Source: Gemmatimonadaceae bacterium
GTDB lineage: Bacteria > Latescibacterota > UBA2968 > UBA8231
Direction of reading: 5' to 3'
NCBI GenBank assembly: GCA_026706075.1
Contig: JAPOZM010000055.1
Span: 62,001 to 126,000, forward strand
Length of the DNA stretch: 64,000 bases
The first letter of the stretch is position 1; every line of letters starts with the position of its first letter. Made by a program: the position numbers and the translations under genes. Below, piece after piece: positions 36,693-46,397 of this stretch. The notes below the pieces were generated by a model. It worked only from the letters and a program-made list of their open reading frames with translations, had not been told where the DNA came from and searched no databases.

Positions 36693-37720
36693 GCGATCCG
36701 GCCGGCATCGAGATCCGCGGCCTCTACAAGATCTTCGGCCCCGATCCGGAGACGGCCATGGCCCTGGTGCGCCAGGGCGTCGGCAAGGACGACCTCCTCG
36801 CCGACCACGACCACATCCTCGGCCTGCGCCGGATCGACCTGACCATCGAGGCCCGGACGATCCAGGTCGTCATGGGCCTCAGCGGCTCCGGCAAGTCGAC
36901 CCTGATCCGCCACGTCAACCGGTTGATCGAGCCGACCGAGGGCGAGGTCCTCGTGGGCGGCCGGGACGTGCTCGGCCTCGACCGGCAGGAGCTGCAGCAC
37001 TTCCGCCGGCACGAGGTGAGCATGGTCTTCCAGCGCTTCGCCCTCTTCCCCCACAAGACGGTGCTGGAGAACGTCGCCTACGGCCTGAGGATGCAGGAGG
37101 TCCCGCGCCCCGAGTGGACGGACCGCGCCGGCCGCTGGATCGAGCGCGTCGGCCTGCAGGGCTACGAGGACTCCTACCCCGGGCGCCTGTCGGGGGGCAT
37201 GCAGCAGCGCGTGGGACTGGCCCGGGCCCTGGCCACCGACGCCGGGATCCTGCTGATGGACGAGCCCTTCAGCGCCCTCGACCCCCTGATCCGCACCGAC
37301 ATGCAGGCCCTGCTGCTGGAGCTGCAGCAGGAGCTGCACAAGACGATCGTCTTCGTCACCCACGACCTCGAGGAGGCGATCGAGATCGGCGACAACATCG
37401 CCATCCTGCGCGACGGCGGAATCGTCCAGAACGGCGACCCTCAGCAGATCGTCCTGGAGCCGGTGGACGACTACATCGCCGACTTCACCCGCAGCATCAA
37501 CCGGGGCCGGGTCCTGCGGGTGGGTTCGCTGATGGAACCGGTGAAGGAGGGCCTGCAGGGGCCTCCCCACATCCCGGCGGAGATGTCCCTGGGCGACGCC
37601 CTGCCCCTGTTGACGCCGCCGGCGCCGACCGAGGCGGCGGTGGTGGATGACAGCGGCGAGACGGTGGGATCGATCTCGGCGGGGCGGATCGTGGGGGCTT
37701 TGGGGGAGGGGGGGGCTTGA
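36689..37720 (+). CDS. Betaine-type ABC transporter ATPase (ProV/OpuAA-like)
   Basis: 343 residues. It has Walker A GLSGSGKST, the signature LSGGMQQRVGLARAL, Walker B ILLMDEPFSALDP and the switch His in FVTHDLEEA. The ProV-specific insert before Walker A (IFGPDPETAMALVRQGVGKDDLLADH) is present. The C-terminal CBS region is shortened to ~60 residues, compared with two full CBS domains in osmoregulated homologues, so ionic-strength gating may be lost. That would fit a catabolic rather than osmotic role. The GTG start overlaps the permease stop (GTGA). Confidence 0.94.
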   Translation: MSDPAGIEIRGLYKIFGPDPETAMALVRQGVGKDDLLADHDHILGLRRIDLTIEARTIQVVMGLSGSGKSTLIRHVNRLIEPTEGEVLVGGRDVLGLDRQELQHFRRHEVSMVFQRFALFPHKTVLENVAYGLRMQEVPRPEWTDRAGRWIERVGLQGYEDSYPGRLSGGMQQRVGLARALATDAGILLMDEPFSALDPLIRTDMQALLLELQQELHKTIVFVTHDLEEAIEIGDNIAILRDGGIVQNGDPQQIVLEPVDDYIADFTRSINRGRVLRVGSLMEPVKEGLQGPPHIPAEMSLGDALPLLTPPAPTEAAVVDDSGETVGSISAGRIVGALGEGGA

Positions 37721-37726
37721 GGAACG

Positions 37727-38905
37727 TCAGCCGCGCGAACGGAACGTCACCCGCACGAACTTCCCGCCCTCGTCCTGCACGAGCTCCGGCTCGGTGCCGT
37801 TGAACTCCCGCATCGCTCTTCGCATCACCGGCCATCCCCGTCCCCGCTGCTCCATAAGGCGGGCCACGAGGACGGCGTTGGCCATCAGCTCGTTTCGCGA
37901 GCGGGGGTTCCCGCCGGAGCGGACGTTCTCCACCCTCATGTGGTTCGGGAGGGTGCCTGGGCTGGTTACGTCGATGCGATCCGCGAATACCTCCAGCAGG
38001 ACCTTTGACCCGGTAATCGCGTAGTCGCGGTGGACAACGGCGTTGACGATCGCCTCGCGCAACGCCTTCTCGGGGACCCGCGGCCTCTCCTCTCGTTCGA
38101 GGCGGTGATAGCTCTCGGTCCATCCCAGGCCCTTCACCCAGCCGGCGGCCCGGCGTATCTGCTCTTCGAGACGCCCCTTTCCCTCTCCGGAGAGAATGAC
38201 CTCCGAGGCCCGGTCCTCGCCTGCATAGGCCGTGCACTGGACGAAGCAGCTCGCCGTCTGGGGGTGCGCCTGAGGTTCCCTGCCGAAGGCCATCAATCCG
38301 TAGAGGGTGGGGCGCAGGGTCCCGTCGAACTCGGCGAGAATGCGCCGGTTGCCCAGGTCGTCGGCGATGGGCGGCTGCGGTTCCTCCTCGGTATCGAGGC
38401 CCTGGGCGCGCAGGAAGGAGCGGAAAGCCCCGGCGTCGATGTCCTCGATGCTCGCCGCGGGAATGACCTGCTCTTCCGTCAGGACGAAGCCGAAGGTGTT
38501 GTACAGCTCCTGGAGCTCGGTGGGCGACGGCTCCACGCTGCTGCGTTCCCTCCGGATCCAGACGCGTCCACGGTGGTGGAGCGGCTCGAACCCCCGCTGG
38601 CGGGGCACCTCGATCCAATGCACCCATCCGTTGGCGGCGTCGTGTCGCCCGCAGCGCGCGGGAACCGGAGCGCTGCATCCCGAATGCAGAAAGCTGGTCA
38701 GCCTCTCCTGCGCCGCGTCGGGGTCCTCTCTCACTCCGACGATGTCACCGCGGTCGTCGACGCCCAGAATGACCAGGCCCCCTTCAGCGTTGGCGAAGGC
38801 GCAGATCGCCCGGCCGATTCCGGAAAGCTCCGCGAGGTCGCGTTTGAACTCGGTCTTCCCGTCCTCACCCGCCTCGATGCGGCGGGAGATGTCGCGCCAT
38901 TCCAT
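37727..38905 (-). CDS. AlbA_2 / divergent AAA-4 (Schlafen-like) DNA-binding regulator
   Basis: 392 residues. The N-terminal AlbA_2 domain (EFKRDLAELSGIGRAICAFANAEGGLVILGVDD) and a C-terminal HATPase_c_4-type segment (LREAIVNAVVHRDYAITGSKVLLEVFADRIDVTSPGTLP) match proteins annotated as transcriptional regulators or ATP-dependent DNA helicases. No winged helix is obvious at the end. Target genes are unknown. GAGGG lies before the ATG at 38905; an upstream in-frame start at 38953 is less likely. It converges with the transporter operon, with only 6 bases between stops. Confidence 0.85.
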   Translation of the reverse strand: MEWRDISRRIEAGEDGKTEFKRDLAELSGIGRAICAFANAEGGLVILGVDDRGDIVGVREDPDAAQERLTSFLHSGCSAPVPARCGRHDAANGWVHWIEVPRQRGFEPLHHRGRVWIRRERSSVEPSPTELQELYNTFGFVLTEEQVIPAASIEDIDAGAFRSFLRAQGLDTEEEPQPPIADDLGNRRILAEFDGTLRPTLYGLMAFGREPQAHPQTASCFVQCTAYAGEDRASEVILSGEGKGRLEEQIRRAAGWVKGLGWTESYHRLEREERPRVPEKALREAIVNAVVHRDYAITGSKVLLEVFADRIDVTSPGTLPNHMRVENVRSGGNPRSRNELMANAVLVARLMEQRGRGWPVMRRAMREFNGTEPELVQDEGGKFVRVTFRSRG

Positions 38906-39022
38906 GGAACCCTCTGCCCGGTAGCTGCTCCACCCCGGCGGCGGGGCTGTCACCCTGAGACCGCTAGCTTAGGGGGGCGTTCAAGCTCTCGTCAACGCCA
39001 ATCCGCGGAACGGATCCACCGC

Positions 39023-39028
39023 TATATT
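39023..39028 (+). promoter_or_regulatory. -10 element for leaderless HD-domain gene
   Basis: TATATT ends 7 bases before the ATG at 39036, so transcription would begin at or next to the start codon. No Shine-Dalgarno is present. The -35 region (CAATCC-like) is weak. Confidence 0.45.
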
Positions 39029-39035
39029 CCTGCCC

Positions 39036-39632
39036 ATGCCACCCCCCGACCCCCTCCCCGAGCAGATCCAATTCATCGTCGCCGTGGACCGCCTCAAGCA
39101 GGTCTTCCGGCGGTCCCGCCTCACCGACGACAGCCGCTGGGAGAACGACGCCGAGCACTCGTGGCACCTGGCGCTGATGGCGGTGGTCCTGCACGAGCAC
39201 GCCGCCTCGGAGGTGGACCTGTGCAAGGTGCTGACCATGCACCTGATCCACGATCTCGTGGAGATCGACGCCGGCGACACCTTCGCCTACGACGAGGAGG
39301 CCAACGTCGGCAAGGAGGAGCGTGAGCGCGCCGCCGCGGAGCGGATCTTCGGGCTGCTGCCCGACGACCAAGGCGACTGCCTGCGGCGGCTGTGGGAGGA
39401 GTTCGAGGCCCGCGAGACTCCCGAGGCCCGCTACGCGGCCGCCCTCGACCGGCTGCAACCGCTGATCCTCAACTACCACATGGACGGGGTCACCGGCTGG
39501 CGGCGGCACGGCGTGCGAGCGCCCCAGGTGGTGGACCGCAACCGGCACATCGCCGAGGGCTCGCCGACGTTGTGGGAGTTCGCGCGGCGGCTGATCGCCG
39601 ATTCCGTGAAAGAGGGAAAGCTGGAGGGTTAG
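39036..39632 (+). CDS. HD-domain hydrolase, YfbR/HDDC2-like 5'-deoxynucleotidase family
   Basis: 198 residues. The metal-binding HD pattern is complete: RWENDAEHSWHLALMA (first His), HLIHDLVEIDAGD (HD pair) and a later Asp in AALDRLQPLI. YfbR/HDDC2 proteins dephosphorylate deoxynucleoside monophosphates and act in pyrimidine salvage. Cytoplasmic. The gene appears leaderless, with a TATATT 7 bases before the ATG. It converges with hflX, 8 bases between stops. Length agrees with the family. Confidence 0.9.
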   Translation: MPPPDPLPEQIQFIVAVDRLKQVFRRSRLTDDSRWENDAEHSWHLALMAVVLHEHAASEVDLCKVLTMHLIHDLVEIDAGDTFAYDEEANVGKEERERAAAERIFGLLPDDQGDCLRRLWEEFEARETPEARYAAALDRLQPLILNYHMDGVTGWRRHGVRAPQVVDRNRHIAEGSPTLWEFARRLIADSVKEGKLEG

Positions 39633-39640
39633 GGGCCGGC

Positions 39641-40939
39641 TCAGCCGGGCTGGAAGCGCTCCAGGCTCCAGCGCTCGGCCCAGGCGCGGCCGAGGCGCAC
39701 CCGCAGGCGGACTTCGCGCGGGTCGTAGGACTGCTCCAGGACCTCTCCCTGCTCGTGCAGCTGCGACAGCAGCCGGCCTTCGGCCTGGGGGATGTGCAGG
39801 TCGAGGGTGACTTCCTGCTCCTGGCAGTGGGCGCGGATCGCGCCGCGCAGGTCGTCGAGGCCCGTGCCGGTGAGGGCGGAGACGGCCACCACGTCCTCCC
39901 GTCCGCAGGCGGCGGTCTCCTCCTCCTCATCTCCGTCCGGATCGAGGCGGTCGATCTTGTTGTGGACCACCAGCAGCGGCCGGTCCTCGATGCCGAGCTC
40001 GGCGAGGACGCCTTCGACGGTGCCCATCTGGTGCGCGTACTGCGGGTGCGAGCGGTCGACCACGTGCAGCAGCAGGTCGGCCTCGGCGGCCTCCTCGAGG
40101 GTGGCGCGGAAGGAGGCGAAGAGGTGGTGGGGCAGGCGGTTGATGAAGCCCACCGTGTCGGTGAGCAGGATCCGGGGCCCGCCCTCGAGGTCGACGGAGC
40201 GGGTCGTGGAGTCGAGGGTGGCGAAGAGCTGGTCCTGGACGAGGACGTCGGCGCCGGACAGCGCCCGCATGAGGGTCGACTTGCCGGCGTTGGTGTAGCC
40301 CACGAGGGCGACGCGGAAGAGATCCCCGCGGCCCTTGCGCGCATTGGCCATCTGCGAGCCGATGCGGTTCAGCTCGCTCTGCAGGGAGCCGATGCGGGTG
40401 CGGACCAGGCGGCGGTCGACCTCGAGCTGGGTCTCCCCCGGGCCGCGGCCGCCGGCGGCCCCCATGCCGCGGATGGCGCCGCCCCCGGCCTGGCGCGACA
40501 GGTGGGTCCAGGCGCGGGTCAGGCGCGGCAGCAGGTACTTGAGCTGCGCCAGCTCGACCTGCACGTGGGCCGAGCGCGTGCGCGCGTGGCGGGCGAAGAT
40601 GTCGAGGATGATGGCGCTGCGGTCGAGGATGCGCATCTCCGTGAGCTTCTCGAGGTTGCGCATCTGGGCGGGGGACAGGTCGTTGTCGAAGAGGATCATG
40701 TCGGCCCCGCAGCCCTCGGCCAGCTCGCGCAGCTGGTTGGCCTTGCCCTTGCCGATGTAATAGGCGGGGTCGACGCGGGGGCGCGTCTGCAGCAGGCGCT
40801 CGGCCACGGCCAGGGTCGCGGTGTCGGCCAGGCGGGCGAGCTCGTCGAGGGACTCGCGCACTTCCCACGCGGGCATGCCCGGCAGGGCCAGGCCGACGAG
40901 CAGGGCGGACTCGCGGGGGGGAGCGGTGGGGTGACTCAT
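39641..40939 (-). CDS. hflX: GTPase HflX (ribosome-splitting factor)
   Basis: 432 residues. The N-terminal HflX domain includes DPAYYIGKGKANQL, FDNDLSPAQMRNLEK and DRSAIILDIFARHARTRSAHVQVELAQLKYLLPRL. The glycine-rich linker GRGPGETQLEVDRR is followed by the G domain with GYTNAGKST (G1), DTVGF (G3) and NKID (G4). HflX binds the 50S subunit and rescues stalled or heat-damaged ribosomes. Start ATG at 40939 coincides with the predicted transcription start, so the mRNA is likely leaderless; an in-frame codon at 40975 would lie inside the -35 element. Confidence 0.96.
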   Translation of the reverse strand: MSHPTAPPRESALLVGLALPGMPAWEVRESLDELARLADTATLAVAERLLQTRPRVDPAYYIGKGKANQLRELAEGCGADMILFDNDLSPAQMRNLEKLTEMRILDRSAIILDIFARHARTRSAHVQVELAQLKYLLPRLTRAWTHLSRQAGGGAIRGMGAAGGRGPGETQLEVDRRLVRTRIGSLQSELNRIGSQMANARKGRGDLFRVALVGYTNAGKSTLMRALSGADVLVQDQLFATLDSTTRSVDLEGGPRILLTDTVGFINRLPHHLFASFRATLEEAAEADLLLHVVDRSHPQYAHQMGTVEGVLAELGIEDRPLLVVHNKIDRLDPDGDEEEETAACGREDVVAVSALTGTGLDDLRGAIRAHCQEQEVTLDLHIPQAEGRLLSQLHEQGEVLEQSYDPREVRLRVRLGRAWAERWSLERFQPG

Positions 40940-40945
40940 GCAGCC

Positions 40946-40975
40946 ACTATACCCGGACCAGGGGAACGATGTCAA
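40946..40975 (-). promoter_or_regulatory. Strong sigma70 promoter giving a leaderless hflX mRNA
   Basis: Minus strand: TTGACA (40975-40970), an 18-base spacer and TATAGT (40951-40946). Six bases separate the -10 from the ATG at 40939, the expected distance to +1. Confidence 0.7.
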
Positions 40976-41020
40976 GCGCCGGACCGGTGCGCCGGAGACC
41001 GCCGCAGGCCCCCTTCCACC

Positions 41021-41050
41021 TTGACACGGGACAACACAGAAGTGGAGATT
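41021..41050 (+). promoter_or_regulatory. Possible lon promoter
   Basis: TTGACA (41021-41026) with a poor -10 (GAGATT at 41045-41050, 18-base spacing). No CIRCE or other heat-shock operator is evident between hflX and lon. Confidence 0.3.
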
Positions 41051-41116
41051 TATCCGTCACTTACGAGCTCAACGGAGGGCCCTTTCCGGCCGTCCGGAGC
41101 GACCCAGGAGAGAGTC

Positions 41117-43612
<2,496 letters not shown>

Positions 43613-43643
43613 ACGGGGGCGGACCCGGCCTCCGGACCTCCGC

Positions 43644-43671
43644 GGCCGGGCGGCCCTGAGCGGCCCCGGCC
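43644..43671 (+). other. GC-rich hairpin in the lon-glnD gap
   Basis: GGCCGG and GGCC pair with GGCC and CCGGCC (10 bp with a two-base bulge, 6-base loop), ending 17 bases before the glnD ATG. It could attenuate read-through from lon or mask the glnD ribosome site, which is otherwise weak. There is no T run. Confidence 0.35.
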
Positions 43672-43688
43672 AGCCTCCAGCCCGAGCC

Positions 43689-46397
43689 ATGTCCCCGCCC
43701 GAAGGCGACTCCAGGGACGGACTGCTGCGGGATCTGCGCCGGCAGCTGCGCGACCGCGGCGCTTCCACCGGGGCGCGGCTCGGCTTCTGGGAGTCGCGCA
43801 TGGAGGAGCTGTCCCGCGCCCACAAGGCCGGCGCCGGCGGCCTCGAGACGGCGGCGGGCATCGCCGCCACCGCCGACGCCGTCGTCCTAGACGCCTGGGA
43901 GAGCGGGGCCGGCCCCCACCAGGAGGTGCGCCACGCCCTGGCCGCCCTCGGCGGCTACGGCCGCGGCGAGATGGCGCCCCACTCCGACGTGGACCTGCTC
44001 TTCCTCTTCGGCCGCAAGCGCGACAAGAAGGCCGAGCTCGTCGCCGGGGTCCTGCACCCGTTGTGGGACCTCGGCTTCGACATCGGCCACAGCAGCCGCA
44101 CCCTCTCGGAATGCGTCGAGATGTCCCGCGACCTGGAGTCGTGCACGGCCATGCTCGACGCGCGCCTGCTGGCCGGCGACGCCGAGCTCTTCGCCGACTT
44201 CCGCAAACGGCTGCTGGGGCGGCTGCCGAAGGGCACCGCCGGGCGCCTGCGGCGGCTGCACCTGGAGCGCGGGGCCCACACCGGCTCGGTGCAGCTGCTG
44301 GAGCCCAACGTCAAGGAATCACCCGGCGGCCTGCGCGAGATCCACCTGCTGGAGTGGGCCGTCAAGGCCCGCGAGCGCACCGCCGACGCCGCCGAGGGCC
44401 TCGGCCGCTACCTCGACGAGCAGGACCTGCGGGCCCTGGCGAAGGGGCGCGACTTCCTGTGGCGCATCCGCCACGAGCTGCACTTCTCCATGGGCCGCAA
44501 GCACGACGTCCTCGGCAACGAGATCAAACCCGTCGTGGCCCGCAGCCTCGGCTACTTCGACCGCGCCGTCGGCGCCGAGGGGGAGCTGCCCCGTCAGGGG
44601 GACCTGCTGCGCGTGGGGACGCCGGACCGCACCGGCGCCGACCACGGCCGCGAGCTGGCCGTGGAGGCCTTTCTGCGCGACTACTACCTGCACGCCAGCC
44701 AGGCCTTCCACGCGGCGCGCCTCGGTTTCGACCGCCTGGCGGCGGGACCTCGCAAGGGCAAGCGGCTGCTGCTGGAGCCGGGGGTGGTGGCCGTCGACAA
44801 CCAGATCGAGCTGCCCGGCGGCGCCGAGTGGCTGGCCGACGACCCGCTGCGGCTGCTGTCGATCTTCCGCCTCTCCCAGACCCGGCGCCTGTACCTGTCG
44901 GAGCCGGTCTGCCGCCTCCTGCGCCAGTCGACCCACCTGATCGACGACGAGGTGCGCCGCCACCCGGGGGCCCGCGACCTCTTCCTGCGCATCCTCGAGC
45001 GCCGGCGGAACACCGCCGCCACCCTGAGGGCGATGCACGATCTCGGCGTCCTCGGCGCCTACCTGCCGGAGTTCGGGGACCTGACCTGCCTGGTGCAGTA
45101 CGACATCTACCACCTCTACACGGTGGACGAGCACACCCTGGTGGGCCTGGAGAAGCTCGAGGAGCTCCTGCGGGGCGAGGGACCGCCGTCGCTGGTGCAG
45201 GCCGCCTCCGAGATCGAGCGCAAGGAGCTGCTCTTTCTGGGCATGCTCCTCCACGACATCGGCAAGTCGCGCCGCGAGGAGCACATCAGCGTCGGCCTGC
45301 GCATGGGCGCCGAGCTGTGCGAGCGCATCGGGCTGTCCGAGACGGACGCGAGGCAGGTTCTCTTCCTCATCGAGAACCACCAGGAGATGGTCGCCATCTC
45401 CAAGCGCCGCGACCTCGACGACCACCGCATGATCGCCGATTTCGCCGGCCGCTTCGCCGAACCCGACTGGCTGCGCGCCCTCTACCTGATGTCCTACGCC
45501 GACCTGTCCGCCGTCGCCTCCGACGCCTGGACCGACTGGCAGGGCGCCCTGCTCTGGGAGCTCTACCACAAGACCATGGAGCAGCTCGCCTCGGGCATGG
45601 AGAGCCTGGAAGAGCGCGCCCGGGCGCGGGCGATCGTCGAGGGGCACCTGGAGGGGGTCCGCGGCCGTTGGGCGCCGGAGAAGGTGGAGGCCTTCGAGGC
45701 CCACGTGGCGAGTCTGTCCGAACGCTACCTGGTGGCCTACGATCGCAAGCAGATCGAGCGGCACCTGGCGCTGGTGGAGGCCCGCGCCTCCGGGGGGGAG
45801 CGGGTGCTGCTGGAGTACGTGGAGCACCCCGACCACACGGAGGTCGTCGTCTGCGCCGGCGACCAGCGCCACCTGCTGGCCGAGATCTGCGGCGTCCTCG
45901 CCGTCCACGACATCAACATCCTGCGCGCCGACGTGCAGACCCGCGAGGACGATGTCGTCATCGACACCTTCCAGGTCACCGACGTGGACGGCACCGCGGC
46001 CCTGCCCCCGTGGAAGAAGCAGCGCCTCGAACGGCGTCTGTCGCAGGTGATCGCCGGCGAGCTGGCCGTGCAGGAGCTCTTCGACCGCTACAGCGCCAAC
46101 TGGAGCCGCCGCCGCGACCGGCCGGTGCGCGATCCGGAGGTGCTTTTCGAGAACCAGGTCTCCGACCGCTACACCGTGGTCGACGTCAACGCCCAGGACG
46201 CGGTGGGCCTGCTCTACACCATCACCCACTGTCTCGGCGAGCAGGGCTGCCACATCCACATGGCGATCATCAATACCGTCACCGACCGCGCCACCGACGC
46301 CTTCTACATCGTCGACGCCGAGGGCGGCAAGATCGTCAACTTCGACGTTCTGGAGTCCCTGCGCCTGCAACTGCTGGAGCGGCTGGCGCCGCGTTAG
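43689..46397 (+). CDS. glnD: Bifunctional PII uridylyltransferase / uridylyl-removing enzyme
   Basis: 902 residues with the full GlnD architecture. The nucleotidyltransferase motif is GGYGRGEMAPHSDVD (88-102), and a GlnD-type UTase helical domain follows. The HD uridylyl-removing domain is around 510-600 (LFLGMLLHDIGKSRREEH). Two C-terminal ACT domains (about 715-765, LLAEICGVLAVHDINILRADV; and 826-880, GLLYTITHCLGEQGCHIHMA) sense glutamine. It adjusts PII uridylylation to nitrogen supply. The ATG at 43689 is preferred although no strong Shine-Dalgarno is present. The stop overlaps that of the minus-strand heparinase-like gene by 4 bases. Confidence 0.96.
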   Translation: MSPPEGDSRDGLLRDLRRQLRDRGASTGARLGFWESRMEELSRAHKAGAGGLETAAGIAATADAVVLDAWESGAGPHQEVRHALAALGGYGRGEMAPHSDVDLLFLFGRKRDKKAELVAGVLHPLWDLGFDIGHSSRTLSECVEMSRDLESCTAMLDARLLAGDAELFADFRKRLLGRLPKGTAGRLRRLHLERGAHTGSVQLLEPNVKESPGGLREIHLLEWAVKARERTADAAEGLGRYLDEQDLRALAKGRDFLWRIRHELHFSMGRKHDVLGNEIKPVVARSLGYFDRAVGAEGELPRQGDLLRVGTPDRTGADHGRELAVEAFLRDYYLHASQAFHAARLGFDRLAAGPRKGKRLLLEPGVVAVDNQIELPGGAEWLADDPLRLLSIFRLSQTRRLYLSEPVCRLLRQSTHLIDDEVRRHPGARDLFLRILERRRNTAATLRAMHDLGVLGAYLPEFGDLTCLVQYDIYHLYTVDEHTLVGLEKLEELLRGEGPPSLVQAASEIERKELLFLGMLLHDIGKSRREEHISVGLRMGAELCERIGLSETDARQVLFLIENHQEMVAISKRRDLDDHRMIADFAGRFAEPDWLRALYLMSYADLSAVASDAWTDWQGALLWELYHKTMEQLASGMESLEERARARAIVEGHLEGVRGRWAPEKVEAFEAHVASLSERYLVAYDRKQIERHLALVEARASGGERVLLEYVEHPDHTEVVVCAGDQRHLLAEICGVLAVHDINILRADVQTREDDVVIDTFQVTDVDGTAALPPWKKQRLERRLSQVIAGELAVQELFDRYSANWSRRRDRPVRDPEVLFENQVSDRYTVVDVNAQDAVGLLYTITHCLGEQGCHIHMAIINTVTDRATDAFYIVDAEGGKIVNFDVLESLRLQLLERLAPR

